From the NCBI GenBank assembly GCA_945883825.1, contig CAMCYF010000002.1:1-64000 (forward strand): a stretch of DNA of 64,000 bases. Reading direction: 5' to 3'. The notes beneath the pieces are model-generated. The model did not search any database and was not told the origin of the DNA. It worked only from the letters and a program-made list of their open reading frames with translations. Below are positions 45,467-54,307 of the stretch, piece after piece (the first letter of the stretch is position 1; each line of letters opens with the position of its first letter). The position numbers and the translations under genes are program-made. The stretch is from Chitinophaga pinensis. Lineage in GTDB: Bacteria; Bacteroidota; Bacteroidia; Flavobacteriales_D; Crocinitomicaceae.

Positions 45467-46178
45467 TAGTTTTAAGTCCAAATTCGAGGCACTTTCCATT
45501 TTTTTCTATTACTAACAAGCCAACTGAAGAAACATCAATAATTGCACCTTCAAAAACCTCATTTTCTGCTTCAAAAAAACTTTTTTCTTTAAAACGATAC
45601 AAACTAGATAAATACTCCTTTTTCAATTCTAGATTACTTGAATTTACAAGTAAAAAATAGTAGTTCATTTCTTTAATTAAGCCATCTAAAATTTCTCGTA
45701 TAAGAAATGTGTTTCCAGTTTCGTTTCGAATACTTGTTGCTGAGAAGTCAAAAAAATTCTGTTGATTAATATTTAGTCCTATTCCTATAAATGAAGTAGA
45801 AATAAAATTGCCGCTTACTTGATTTTCTATTAATATTCCACAAATTTTTGTTTCGTTTACTAACAAATCATTTGGCCATTTTATTTTTGCAGTAAGCCCA
45901 AATTTTCCTATGGTTTTAAGCACAGCCAAACTAGTTGCCCAATTAATTTGAGTTTGGTATTCTACTGACAGATTGTCGGGGCTATAAACAAAGGTGCAAA
46001 GAAGATTTTTACCATTTTCAGATTGCCAAATAGTCCCTCTTTGTCCTTTTCCATTTGTTTGACAGTCTGACATTATTACCGAACCATTTTGACAAAGCTT
46101 GTCTGAAAACAACTTGGCAGCAAAATTGTTAGTAGATTCGACATCCGATAAATGGATTATTTCTTTTCCGAAAAGCAT
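45453..46178 (-). CDS. birA: biotin--[acetyl-CoA-carboxylase] ligase
   Basis: BirA activates biotin as biotinyl-AMP and attaches it to the carrier protein of acetyl-CoA carboxylase. The 241-residue protein has the biotin loop GKGQRGTIWQSENGKNLLCT (about 42-61; the usual GRGRxGR is GKGQRGT) and KWPNDLLVNETKICGILIEN (about 99-118). It lacks the N-terminal helix-turn-helix, so it cannot act as the biotin operon repressor. Convergent with the SRPBCC gene with a 14-nt overlap. An exact TAATTTTG box lies 29 nt before the ATG. Confidence 0.93.
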   Translation of the reverse strand: MLFGKEIIHLSDVESTNNFAAKLFSDKLCQNGSVIMSDCQTNGKGQRGTIWQSENGKNLLCTFVYSPDNLSVEYQTQINWATSLAVLKTIGKFGLTAKIKWPNDLLVNETKICGILIENQVSGNFISTSFIGIGLNINQQNFFDFSATSIRNETGNTFLIREILDGLIKEMNYYFLLVNSSNLELKKEYLSSLYRFKEKSFFEAENEVFEGAIIDVSSVGLLVIEKNGKCLEFGLKTIKYC

Positions 46179-46207
46179 TCTAAAAGAGTTTTGTTTTAAG
46201 ACGAGGT

Positions 46208-46215
46208 CAAAATTA
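46208..46215 (-). promoter_or_regulatory. TAnnTTTG promoter box for birA
   Basis: TAATTTTG on the minus strand is an exact match 29 nt before the birA ATG, back to back with the rsfS box at 46228. Confidence 0.45.
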
Positions 46216-46227
46216 AAATTTATCAGT

Positions 46228-46235
46228 TAGATTTG
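46228..46235 (+). promoter_or_regulatory. TAnnTTTG promoter box for rsfS
   Basis: TAGATTTG is an exact match 19 nt before the rsfS ATG. It probably drives rsfS-ftsH and perhaps the genes through psd. Confidence 0.5.
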
Positions 46236-46254
46236 TAAATTAACAAGAATTAAA

Positions 46255-46632
46255 ATGCCAAAAGCAAAAAAAAGCAGCGAATCAGAAATACTTTGTCAAA
46301 CCATAGTAGATGGAATGCAACAAAATAAAGCCAAAGATATTGTAATCCTTGATTTAAGACACTTAACTAGTGCAGTTTGTGATTTTTTCGTTATTTGTAG
46401 TGGCGATTCAAGTACACATGTTGATGGTATTTCCAATGCTGTTACACGTCATTCTCGCAAAATACTTCAAGAAAAACCTTGGCATATAGAGGGAAAAAAC
46501 AATAGTGAGTGGGTTTTACTCGATTATATTAATGTTGTAGGCCATATTTTTTATAAGGATGCTCGCTCATTCTTTCAACTTGAAGAATTATGGGCAGATG
46601 CTATTCGAACAGATATTAAAAATTTAGATTAA
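46255..46632 (+). CDS. rsfS: ribosome silencing factor RsfS
   Basis: RsfS (RsfA, YbeB) binds ribosomal protein uL14 and blocks subunit joining in starvation. The 125-residue protein has the family core DIVILDLRHLTSAVCDFFVI, then CSGDSSTHVDGISNAV, and the C-terminal WVLLDYINVVGHIFYKDAR. ftsH begins 6 nt after its stop, so the two share an operon. Confidence 0.96.
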   Translation: MPKAKKSSESEILCQTIVDGMQQNKAKDIVILDLRHLTSAVCDFFVICSGDSSTHVDGISNAVTRHSRKILQEKPWHIEGKNNSEWVLLDYINVVGHIFYKDARSFFQLEELWADAIRTDIKNLD

Positions 46633-46638
46633 TCATTT

Positions 46639-48666
46639 ATGTCAAAAGAGAAAAAGAAAAATCCATTTTCAATTTATTGGATCTACGCAGCACTTGGATT
46701 TGCATTAATAGCATTTCAGTTATACGTAAGTTCTGATTCAGTTGCCACTATCAAATCCAGAGAAACATTTTTCAATTTGGTTGAAAACAAAGGAGTTAGA
46801 AACGTACGTATTATAAATCAAGTAAAAGCTGATTTTTATTTAAGCGCCAAAGGAAAAGCCCTTGTCAAGCAAGCAAAAAAAGGAGAACTAGTTGAAATTA
46901 AAAAAGCGCTTTCTAAAAATGGGCCCGTTAAGAATAAAGAAATAAAATTTGAATTAGAGAATATTGGAAGCCACGCAAATTTTGAAGAAGAACTAAAAGA
47001 AAAAGGATATAGAAATTTCCAAAATGTCAATGAAGTAAATTATTTAGGGCAAATTCTCAGTTATATTCTGCCTTTTGCATTAATCATTATCATTTGGATT
47101 TTTGTAATGCGTCGCATGTCAGGCGGTGGTGGCGGTGGTGGCGGAAGCCAGATATTTAATATTGGTAAATCACGTGCACAAGTGTATGATAAAGGGAAAT
47201 CCACAAATATCACTTTTGCTGATGTTGCTGGATTAGCTGGTGCAAAAGAAGAAATTGTAGAAATTGTAGAGTTTTTAAAAAACCCAAAAAAATATACTGA
47301 ATTAGGCGCAAAAATTCCAAAAGGAGCATTACTTGTTGGACCTCCAGGGACAGGTAAAACCTTGCTGGCTAAAGCAGTTGCAGGGGAAGCAAAAGTTCCA
47401 TTTTTCTCTCTTTCAGGATCTGATTTTGTGGAAATGTTTGTAGGTGTTGGAGCGTCGCGTGTTAGGGATTTATTCAAGCAAGCAAAAGAAAAAGCACCTG
47501 CGATTATTTTTATTGATGAAATAGATGCCATCGGAAGAGCTAGAGGTAAAAACAACGGATTTAATTCTAATGATGAACGTGAAAATACCTTAAATCAATT
47601 GCTCACAGAAATGGACGGTTTTGGAACAAATTCTGGAGTTATAATATTAGCAGCAACAAATAGATCGGATGTGTTGGATAGTGCTCTTATGCGCGCTGGA
47701 CGTTTTGACCGTCAGATTTATGTTGACATGCCCGATTTAAATGAGCGAAAAGAAATCTTCCAAGTACACTTAAAGCCCTTGAAATTAGGAAAAGACATTG
47801 TTGTAGATTTTCTTGCTAAGCAGACACCTGGATTTTCTGGAGCTGATATTGCAAACATGTGTAACGAAGCGGCATTAATTGCTGCAAGAAAAAATAAAAA
47901 GCAAGTTGAAAAACAAGATTTTTTAGATGCTGTTGATAGAATTATTGGTGGATTAGAGAAGAAAAATAAAATCATCACAAAAGATGAGAAAAAAACAATT
48001 GCTTATCATGAAGCTGGACATGCAACTATTTCATGGTTATTGGAATATGCGCATCCTTTAGTTAAAGTTACAATCGTACCGAGAGGTCAATCTTTAGGTG
48101 CTGCTTGGTATTTACCTGAAGAAAGAAGTATTACAACCACAGAGCAAATTTTAGATGAAATGTGTTCAGCATTGGGAGGCAGAGCAGCAGAACAATTAAT
48201 TTTTGGGAGAATCAGCACAGGTGCATTAAGTGATTTAGAGAAAGTTACAAAACAAGCTTATGCAATGGTTTCAATTTATGGATTAAATGAGAGAATTGGA
48301 AATGTTTCTTTCTATGATTCTCAAGGTCGCGATTCATTTACAAAACCATATTCCGATGATTTGGCGAGGGTGATTGATGAAGAAGCAAGTAAAATGATTG
48401 AATTTCAGTATAAACGAGCTTTAAAAATACTTACTGACAACAAAGATAAGTTAAGTGCACTTGCAGAAAAACTTTTAGAAACAGAAGTTATTTTTAAAGA
48501 GGATCTAGAAATTATTTTTGGTAAACGAGAGTGGGAAATTGCAGAGCTTGTGGAAATTAAGGAAACTCCGATAAAAGAAAAAAAGCAACGAAAAACTCCA
48601 GTAAAATCTGCAAAAACTCTGACTAATAACGAGAAAACAGATAGTATTCCTAAAGGAAAAGCTTAA
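46639..48666 (+). CDS. ftsH: ATP-dependent zinc metalloprotease FtsH
   Basis: FtsH is a membrane-bound AAA protease that degrades misfolded membrane proteins and short-lived regulators. The 675-residue protein has two membrane spans (about 10-28 and 138-156), a Gly-rich joint ([14 protein letters not shown]), Walker A GPPGTGKT (about 234-241), Walker [12 protein letters not shown], the second region of homology ending in [20 protein letters not shown], and the zinc site HEAGH (about 456). A Lys/Thr-rich tail of about 40 residues ends the protein. A DUF2007-like gene follows after 11 nt. Confidence 0.97.
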   Translation: MSKEKKKNPFSIYWIYAALGFALIAFQLYVSSDSVATIKSRETFFNLVENKGVRNVRIINQVKADFYLSAKGKALVKQAKKGELVEIKKALSKNGPVKNKEIKFELENIGSHANFEEELKEKGYRNFQNVNEVNYLGQILSYILPFALIIIIWIFVMRRMSGGGGGGGGSQIFNIGKSRAQVYDKGKSTNITFADVAGLAGAKEEIVEIVEFLKNPKKYTELGAKIPKGALLVGPPGTGKTLLAKAVAGEAKVPFFSLSGSDFVEMFVGVGASRVRDLFKQAKEKAPAIIFIDEIDAIGRARGKNNGFNSNDERENTLNQLLTEMDGFGTNSGVIILAATNRSDVLDSALMRAGRFDRQIYVDMPDLNERKEIFQVHLKPLKLGKDIVVDFLAKQTPGFSGADIANMCNEAALIAARKNKKQVEKQDFLDAVDRIIGGLEKKNKIITKDEKKTIAYHEAGHATISWLLEYAHPLVKVTIVPRGQSLGAAWYLPEERSITTTEQILDEMCSALGGRAAEQLIFGRISTGALSDLEKVTKQAYAMVSIYGLNERIGNVSFYDSQGRDSFTKPYSDDLARVIDEEASKMIEFQYKRALKILTDNKDKLSALAEKLLETEVIFKEDLEIIFGKREWEIAELVEIKETPIKEKKQRKTPVKSAKTLTNNEKTDSIPKGKA

Positions 48667-48677
48667 AAATCTCAATT

Positions 48678-48878
48678 ATGGAATTAATCCGAGTGCTAGA
48701 CACAACTAACTTTTTCATCTTTGAACAAATTAAGTCAACGCTAACAGAGCTTGAAATTCCCTTTCAATTTAAAAATACAATGGATTCATCTTTCAACAAT
48801 TTTGGAAGTTATGAAATATATGTAACTTCGGATTTTAAAACCGAAGTACTAAAATTGATTGCAGATGTCAATGGGTAA
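48678..48878 (+). CDS. DUF2007-like small protein
   Basis: This 66-residue protein reads MELIRVLDTTNFFIFEQIKSTLTE and ends with ASDF-like YVTSDFKTEVLKLIADVNG. The pattern of a strand, a long helix, a middle with F/N, and a final strand-helix matches small DUF2007 (putative signal-transducing) domains related to PII-like folds. Function is unknown. It lies 11 nt after ftsH, and its end overlaps the start of cdsA by 8 or 14 nt, so translation of the two is coupled. Confidence 0.6.
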   Translation: MELIRVLDTTNFFIFEQIKSTLTELEIPFQFKNTMDSSFNNFGSYEIYVTSDFKTEVLKLIADVNG

Positions 48879-49686
48879 CTTAGCAACACGAAGTATCACA
48901 GGATTATTATTTGTAATAGTTATTCTTGGTTCAATTATGTCTGGGCCATACATTCAAATTGCGATATTTTCAATCTTCATGCTACTTGGATTAATTGAAT
49001 TCTACCGTTTGTTTGATAAACACCCAATTATAAGAGTCAGTAAAGAAATCGGTGTCTTTATTGGAGTATTTATTTTCTGTTTATTGGTTGGCGTAAGTTT
49101 AGAGATTTTACCAGTGATTTCCGTGTCAATTTTGTTTCCATTATTTTTTACTTTAATTCTGAATGAATTATGGAAAAAGCAAGAAAACCCTATTATCAAT
49201 ATCTCTGTTTTAGTCTTTGGGATAATTTATATTGTAATTCCATTTTATTTAACAATTGATTTAAACTTGAGAAATACTAAATATTTACCTTTAATTGTTG
49301 GGATGTTCTTGCTAATCTGGACCAACGATTGCTTTGCCTATTGCATCGGACGCGTACTTGGAAAAAGAAAGTTGTTCGAACGAATTTCACCAAATAAAAC
49401 TTGGGAAGGTGCGCTTGGAGGAATACTATTTACATTGATTTTAGGTTACATAATTGGTGCATATATAAACAAAGGAGAGGATTTATTTTGGGTGGTATCC
49501 GCTTTAATCATAGCTCCGTGTTCTATTTATGGCGACTTGTTAGAATCTCTTTTTAAAAGAAGCTTAAACATTAAAGATTCTGGTACAATTTTACCTGGTC
49601 ATGGAGGAATACTCGATCGCTTTGATGCTGCATTATTTGCAATCCCTTTTTTCTATTCATGGGCAATGTTATATTTATACTGGTAA
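48871..49686 (+). CDS. cdsA: phosphatidate cytidylyltransferase
   Basis: CdsA makes CDP-diacylglycerol from phosphatidic acid and CTP, the branch point to all phospholipids. The membrane protein of about 271 residues has eight or so spans. The family signature lies in the last quarter: DLLESLFKRSLNIKDSGTIL followed by PGHGGILDRFDAALFAIPFF. Start: ATG 48871 gives MGNLATRSITG, the family-like N-terminus; ATG 48865 would add two residues. Both overlap the DUF2007-like gene. psd follows after 9 nt, forming a phospholipid synthesis pair (a phosphatidylserine synthase is not in the window). Confidence 0.93.
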   Translation: MGNLATRSITGLLFVIVILGSIMSGPYIQIAIFSIFMLLGLIEFYRLFDKHPIIRVSKEIGVFIGVFIFCLLVGVSLEILPVISVSILFPLFFTLILNELWKKQENPIINISVLVFGIIYIVIPFYLTIDLNLRNTKYLPLIVGMFLLIWTNDCFAYCIGRVLGKRKLFERISPNKTWEGALGGILFTLILGYIIGAYINKGEDLFWVVSALIIAPCSIYGDLLESLFKRSLNIKDSGTILPGHGGILDRFDAALFAIPFFYSWAMLYLYW

Positions 49687-49695
49687 ATTAAAACT

Positions 49696-50361
49696 ATGAA
49701 ACTACACCGCGAAGGATTTGGAATAATGATTGCTACTTTGATAATAGTAGTGGCTTTGTCTTTTTTAAATTTTTGGTTTTTATACTGTAATGAGAAATTT
49801 ATTTTTTATATCTTAACTCAATTATTCCTTCTTGTATTTCTTTACTTAATTGTTCAATTCTTCAGGATTCCACATCGTAAATGTGAATTTAGCGAAATGG
49901 ATATTGTTTGTCCTGCAGACGGAAAAGTTGTGGTTATTGAAGAAACCGAGGAGACTGAATATTTCAAAGGGAAGCGCATTCAAATTTCAATTTTTATGTC
50001 GCCATTGAACGTACATGCAAATTATTTTCCAATCAGTGGAATTACAAAATATGTAAAATACCATCCAGGCTTATTTTTAGTTGCGTGGCATCCGAAAAGT
50101 AGTACGGAAAATGAACGAACAACTATTGTCGTTGAACATAAAAATGGAGTAGAAATTCTTTTTCGTCAAATTGCTGGAGCTGTAGCTCGAAGAATATGTT
50201 ATTACACAGAAATTGGTGATAAAGCAAAGCAAGGAGAGGAGTTTGGTTTTATTAAATTTGGCTCTAGAATCGATGTTTTTTTACCATTAGGATCGAAAAT
50301 TGATGTTAAAATTGGAGATAGTGTAAAGGCGAAATTAACACGCTTGGGAAGTTTTGATTGA
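49696..50361 (+). CDS. psd: phosphatidylserine decarboxylase proenzyme (short type)
   Basis: Psd makes phosphatidylethanolamine and uses a pyruvoyl group formed by self-cleavage. The 221-residue protein is of the short archaeal/Bacteroidota type. It has two N-terminal membrane spans (about 10-27 and 32-53), CPADGKVVVIEE (about 73-84), IFMSPLNVHANYFP (about 101-114), and the cleavage site FGSRIDVFLP at Gly189-Ser190, where Ser190 would become pyruvoyl. It follows cdsA in the same operon. Confidence 0.94.
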   Translation: MKLHREGFGIMIATLIIVVALSFLNFWFLYCNEKFIFYILTQLFLLVFLYLIVQFFRIPHRKCEFSEMDIVCPADGKVVVIEETEETEYFKGKRIQISIFMSPLNVHANYFPISGITKYVKYHPGLFLVAWHPKSSTENERTTIVVEHKNGVEILFRQIAGAVARRICYYTEIGDKAKQGEEFGFIKFGSRIDVFLPLGSKIDVKIGDSVKAKLTRLGSFD

Positions 50362-50452
50362 TTTTAAAAACCATACTTTATTTAAGTTCAAACTTTTTAA
50401 ATTAATTTAAATAAAAAACTTATTTAAATTATTACTTCTCGTAATTGTTCAT

Positions 50453-50460
50453 TAACTTCG
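50453..50460 (+). promoter_or_regulatory. possible promoter box (TAACTTCG) for the small exported protein
   Basis: TAACTTCG has one mismatch to TAnnTTTG and lies 15 nt before the ATG at 50476. The identical variant precedes nhaD. Confidence 0.35.
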
Positions 50461-50475
50461 TAAAAAACTATCACT

Positions 50476-50679
50476 ATGAAAAATCTATTTTTAGCATTAG
50501 CCCTTACCACTTTTGTTGGTTCGATGGCAACAACAGCTTATGCAGCTGTTACAGGAACTGAAGTTGTTAAGAAATTTGACGACAAGAAGAAAAAGAAAAA
50601 GAAAAGAGGTTGTGCTTCAACTGAGAAAGGATGTGCTTCAACTGAAAAGAAAGCATGTTGTTCTAAGAAAGCAAACTAA
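50476..50679 (+). CDS. small exported Lys/Cys-rich protein
   Basis: This 67-residue protein has a clear signal peptide (LFLALALTTFVGSMATTAYA, about 4-23) with a likely cut after AYA. The mature peptide of about 44 residues has a short N-terminal part (AVTGTEVVKKFDD), a run of seven lysines, and a tail RGCASTEKGCASTEKKACCS with a GCASTEK unit repeated twice and four cysteines. At the DNA level the repeat is a near-perfect 24-nt duplication. It is monocistronic with its own terminator. I know no function; metal binding, redox buffering or nucleic-acid binding are possible guesses only. Confidence 0.75.
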   Translation: MKNLFLALALTTFVGSMATTAYAAVTGTEVVKKFDDKKKKKKKRGCASTEKGCASTEKKACCSKKAN

Positions 50680-50692
50680 GTAAAATTTGTTT

Positions 50693-50728
50693 AAAAAAAA
50701 CCAACTGGAATTCAGTTGGTTTTTTTTT
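50693..50728. terminator. bidirectional rho-independent terminator
   Basis: The stem CCAACTG / CAGTTGG with loop GAATT, flanked by eight A on the left and nine T on the right, is symmetrical. It can stop both the small-protein transcript (plus) and the acyl-CoA ligase transcript (minus). Confidence 0.85.
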
Positions 50729-50746
50729 GTTTAAATAAAATCGTTA

Positions 50747-52510
50747 CTAATTACCATAAAGTATAGCATATTCTTTCTGGTATTTTTCCATAATTTTTTT
50801 TCTTTTGAGCTTCAATGTTGGTGTCAATTCTCCACCATCTATAGAAAACTCTTTTGGCAACAGAACAAACTTTTTAAGCTGTTCCCAACTACCAAAAAAT
50901 TCATTTATTTCATCTATTTCCTCCTTAAACTTTAAGAGAACCTTTTCTTGTAAGACTATTTCTTCATTTGAAATAGTATCAAAATTTAGATTGTTTTGCA
51001 AAGCCCATTCCTTTAAAAAGAGAAAAGAAGGCACGATAAAAGCCCCGGGGAATTTTTCTCCTTCACCAACAACTATAAGTTGCTCAATAAACCGAGACTC
51101 TTTAAATTTATTTTCCATCGCTTGAGGAGCAATGTATTTCCCTCCTGAAGTCTTAAAAATCTCTTTTTTACGATCCGTTATTTTTAAGAATTTGTCCTCT
51201 ATAAAAACACCAATATCTCCCGTATGAAACCAACCATCTTTGTCCATTACTTCATTTGTAGCTTCTTCATTGTTGTAGTAACCTAGCATGACATTTGGGC
51301 CTTTCACTAAAATCTCTCCATCTTCGGCAATTTTCACTTCAACGTGTTCTATTAAAGTTCCAACAGAGCCAAAACATATTCCTTTATCGAATGAGTTTAC
51401 AGTGACTACTGGCGATGTCTCACTTAAGCCATAACCCTCTAAAATTGGAATCCCAGCAGCTAAAAATATACGCGCTAATCGTGGTTGTAAAGCCGCACTT
51501 CCCGATGCAATTGCTTTTACATTTCCTCCAAGGGCTAATTTCCATTTTGAGAATATTAATTTTCTTGCAAGAGCTAATTGCATTTTATACAAGGGTGATT
51601 TGCCTTTTAATTCATAATTTTCTGCTAAAGCAACCGCCCAAAAGAATAATTTCTTTTTTAGTCCTGATAATTCGTCTCCTTTTGCAATAATTTTATCGTA
51701 TACTTTTTCAATTAATCTTGGAACTGCTGAAAAAACATCTGGTTTAACTTCTCTGATATTTTCTCCAATTGTTTCCATCGATTCGCCAAAATAAATGGAG
51801 CAGCCGATATACATGTAGAGGTAATGCAACATCCTTTCATAAATATGGCAAACCGGAAGAAAGGACAAGACTTTGGAATTATTATCAGCAGGGATTCGAC
51901 TTTGACAGGCAAAAACATTCGATAAAATATTCGCATGAGAAAGCATTACTCCCTTAGGATTTCCGGTTGTTCCTGAGGTATAAATAATCGTAACTAAATC
52001 ACCACTTTTTACTAAATCCATTCTTGATTTCACTTCTGAGGGATCAGTTTTTTCTGACTTTTCAGAAATTTCAGACCAATGTGAGCAGCCCTCAATTTCA
52101 TCAAAAACAAATAAATGTTCCAAAGAAGGAACATCCTTTCTAATTGAGCTTATTTTATCCCACAATTCTTTATTTCCGACAACACATATTCTAGTGCTTG
52201 AATCATTTAAAATAAAACGATAATCGTTTACAGAAATGTTAGGGTAAAGTGGAACCAAGATAGCCCCAACTTGTTGAACAGCAATATCCAAAATATTCCA
52301 TTCTACACGATTAGTACTTGCAACGGCTATTTTGTCTCCTGCTGAAATACCAAAGGCGATTAAACCTCTAGAAACTAGGAGTGCTTTTTCGATGAAAGTA
52401 GTTGTATCCATGGGAGTCCAAATACCTTCTTTCTTTGTGACAAACATGGAATCTTTCTGATAATTCTTTTGTTGATGATAGGGTACATCAAATAAGCGCA
52501 TGGAATTCAT
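50747..52510 (-). CDS. long-chain acyl-CoA synthetase (AMP-binding)
   Basis: This enzyme activates fatty acids to acyl-CoA through an acyl-adenylate. The 587-residue ANL-family protein has the P-loop IIYTSGTTGNPKGVMLSH (about 172-189), the acyl-binding region with GYGLSETSPVV (about 354-364), GWFHTGDIGVF (about 422-432) and ITDRKKEIFKTSGGKYIAPQ (about 441-460). A FAA1-like long-chain substrate is the best guess. ATG 52510 is used; a second in-frame Met three codons on is possible. An exact TATATTTG box lies 16 nt before the ATG in the 39-nt gap to the DASS transporter. Confidence 0.93.
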   Translation of the reverse strand: MNSMRLFDVPYHQQKNYQKDSMFVTKKEGIWTPMDTTTFIEKALLVSRGLIAFGISAGDKIAVASTNRVEWNILDIAVQQVGAILVPLYPNISVNDYRFILNDSSTRICVVGNKELWDKISSIRKDVPSLEHLFVFDEIEGCSHWSEISEKSEKTDPSEVKSRMDLVKSGDLVTIIYTSGTTGNPKGVMLSHANILSNVFACQSRIPADNNSKVLSFLPVCHIYERMLHYLYMYIGCSIYFGESMETIGENIREVKPDVFSAVPRLIEKVYDKIIAKGDELSGLKKKLFFWAVALAENYELKGKSPLYKMQLALARKLIFSKWKLALGGNVKAIASGSAALQPRLARIFLAAGIPILEGYGLSETSPVVTVNSFDKGICFGSVGTLIEHVEVKIAEDGEILVKGPNVMLGYYNNEEATNEVMDKDGWFHTGDIGVFIEDKFLKITDRKKEIFKTSGGKYIAPQAMENKFKESRFIEQLIVVGEGEKFPGAFIVPSFLFLKEWALQNNLNFDTISNEEIVLQEKVLLKFKEEIDEINEFFGSWEQLKKFVLLPKEFSIDGGELTPTLKLKRKKIMEKYQKEYAILYGN

Positions 52511-52526
52511 ATAATTTATTTTTAAC

Positions 52527-52534
52527 CAAATATA
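52527..52534 (-). promoter_or_regulatory. TAnnTTTG promoter box for the acyl-CoA synthetase
   Basis: TATATTTG on the minus strand is an exact match 16 nt before the start codon. Confidence 0.45.
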
Positions 52535-52549
52535 AACTATTATATGAAC

Positions 52550-53926
52550 TTAAAAGAACAAGAAAGCAAAAAAGCAAACGATTATTGTGGCAATGATATT
52601 CAATATAAAGCCAATTTTTGCCATTTGATGGATTTTAATTAAGCCAGAAGAAAAGACAATTGCATTTGGAGGTGTGCCAACGGGAAGCATGAATGCACAA
52701 CTAGCAGCTAATGTAAGAGGAAGACATAATTGGAGTATTGGAAAATGAGCTTCTACTGCAAATGCTGCAACTATTGGGACAAAAATTGTTACCAAAGCCA
52801 AATTAGACATGATTTCTGTTGCAAAAATAGCGATGACAACGACAATAATTATCAGTAGTGTAATGGATACATTTTGAAAAGAACTAAAAACTTGGGTGAT
52901 TTCTGAAACAACTCCACCTTTTTCCAACATTTTTGCAAGAGCAAGCCCACCACCAAATAGAATCAAGATTCCCCAAGGTAATTTTTCAGTATCCTGCCAT
53001 TCTAAGAGGGGTTTCTTCGCAGACTGACTCGGAATAATGAAAAGTAAAATACCTCCAAAAATCGCTGCACTTTCATCTCTGTATGAAAAACCTGTTGCTC
53101 CAATTATCAACTCACGGAAAGACCATAAAATAACAACCATGCCAAAAACTGCAAGCGCTCGATATTGATCTACGGTCCATGGTTTTTTCTCCAAATGAAT
53201 AGCATGTAATTCATTCCGTTCTTTTCCTAAAGCGAAGTAGAAATAAACAAAAACTGCAAGGAGAAGTGTCAAACTTAAGGGAATACCAATTTTCATCCAA
53301 TCGAAGAAAGAAATTGTTATGTTATAATTCTGTTCTAAGATACTTGCCATTTGCGTATTTGGTGGGGAACCAACGAGGGTTGCCATTCCTCCGATACTTG
53401 CTGCATACGCAATTGAAAGTAGAAGGAAAACAGAGAATTTTGATTTCTGCTGATCTACAGGCATTGCCTGAATAATCGCAAGGGCCATTGGAAGCATCAT
53501 TAATGCAGTTGCAGTATTTGAAATCCACATGCTTAATAAACCGGTACTCAATAAAAACCCAAGTAAAATCCGCGGTTTTGAATTTCCTACAAGGGAAACA
53601 ATACCTCTGGCAATCTGCTCATGAACTTTCCATTTTTCCAAACCAAGAGCCAAAATAAAACCTCCGAAAAAAAGATAGACGTTTCCATTTCCATACGCTT
53701 CAGCTAAATCTGAAGTGCTAAGAATCCCAAGAGGAATTGCAAGAATTAATGGGAAAAGCGCGGTAATGTAAATTGAAACGACTTCAAAAATCCAAAAATA
53801 AATCATTAAACCGCCTAAGGCAGTTGCATTCCAAAAAAGAGATTTTCCTCCGGTAAAAAATAGTATTAAAAAGAAAGCAAGGACTCCAAATACTGATAGC
53901 CAACGTTTCCAATTAATAGTTTTCAT
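52550..53926 (-). CDS. DASS/SLC13-family Na+-coupled anion symporter
   Basis: SLC13-type carriers import dicarboxylates, citrate or sulfate with Na+. The 458-residue membrane protein has about a dozen spans. Both SNT-type signature regions are present: WISNTATALMMLPMALAI in the first half, with LVGSPPNTQMASI after it, and the matching MSNLALVTIFVPIV and MPVGTPPNAIVFSSG in the second half. Absence of TrkA-C domains favours a dicarboxylate or similar substrate, but this is inference. It lies 7 nt after the small helical gene at 53934 on the same strand. Confidence 0.9.
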   Translation of the reverse strand: MKTINWKRWLSVFGVLAFFLILFFTGGKSLFWNATALGGLMIYFWIFEVVSIYITALFPLILAIPLGILSTSDLAEAYGNGNVYLFFGGFILALGLEKWKVHEQIARGIVSLVGNSKPRILLGFLLSTGLLSMWISNTATALMMLPMALAIIQAMPVDQQKSKFSVFLLLSIAYAASIGGMATLVGSPPNTQMASILEQNYNITISFFDWMKIGIPLSLTLLLAVFVYFYFALGKERNELHAIHLEKKPWTVDQYRALAVFGMVVILWSFRELIIGATGFSYRDESAAIFGGILLFIIPSQSAKKPLLEWQDTEKLPWGILILFGGGLALAKMLEKGGVVSEITQVFSSFQNVSITLLIIIVVVIAIFATEIMSNLALVTIFVPIVAAFAVEAHFPILQLCLPLTLAASCAFMLPVGTPPNAIVFSSGLIKIHQMAKIGFILNIIATIIVCFFAFLFF

Positions 53927-53933
53927 TGGTGAA

Positions 53934-54194
53934 TTATGCGTTTAACGCATTCAACGAAGTAACGAAATGGTCGGCTTTCTTTTCAAGATCAAGAACGATT
54001 GCACGAAATTCTGCTTTACCTCTTGCTTTTTTCATACGAGATAAAATTGAATCTTGGAATGTTGCAGCTTCATCAATTAATTTCTCTGTTGCTTTTTCTT
54101 TGCTTGCATCTAATGCTTGAATGTAATAACACTCATCTACAACGTCAAAAACTAATTCGTTTAAGCTTTTCTTTAAAATTCTTTTGTTCGACAT
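53934..54194 (-). CDS. small helical protein of unknown function
   Basis: This 86-residue protein, MSNKRILKKSLNELVFDVVDE at the start, is highly charged and predicted to be nearly all helix. It has no signal peptide or membrane span. It resembles, from memory, a conserved short protein of Flavobacteriia with no assigned role. Its own exact TACTTTTG box lies 16 nt before the ATG. The DASS transporter gene follows after 7 nt, so they are probably co-transcribed, which may mean nothing functional. Confidence 0.75.
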   Translation of the reverse strand: MSNKRILKKSLNELVFDVVDECYYIQALDASKEKATEKLIDEAATFQDSILSRMKKARGKAEFRAIVLDLEKKADHFVTSLNALNA

Positions 54195-54210
54195 GTTTCG
54201 TTTTTTTTAT

Positions 54211-54218
54211 CAAAAGTA
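54211..54218 (-). promoter_or_regulatory. TAnnTTTG promoter box for the small helical protein gene
   Basis: TACTTTTG on the minus strand is an exact match 16 nt before the ATG. Confidence 0.5.
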
Positions 54219-54294
54219 AGGAGAATGTTGCAAATAATTGTTATTCTGCTGCATACTTGTTAAAACAATACAAATATTACGCTATTACTTTGCG

Positions 54295-54302
54295 TATCTT
54301 TG
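54295..54302 (+). promoter_or_regulatory. TAnnTTTG promoter box for rlmI, leaderless spacing
   Basis: TATCTTTG is an exact match ending 5 nt before the ATG at 54308. It argues against any longer N-terminal extension of rlmI. Confidence 0.6.
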
Positions 54303-54307
54303 CGGCT

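Noticed and set aside
47120-47150. Run of glycine codons (GGT/GGC repeats) in ftsH as a repeat element
   Set aside because: It is the known flexible Gly-rich joint after the second membrane span of Bacteroidota FtsH.
53999-54307. Long N-terminal extension of the rlmI frame
   Set aside because: It overlaps the small helical gene on the other strand and the exact promoter box 5 nt before the ATG at 54308.
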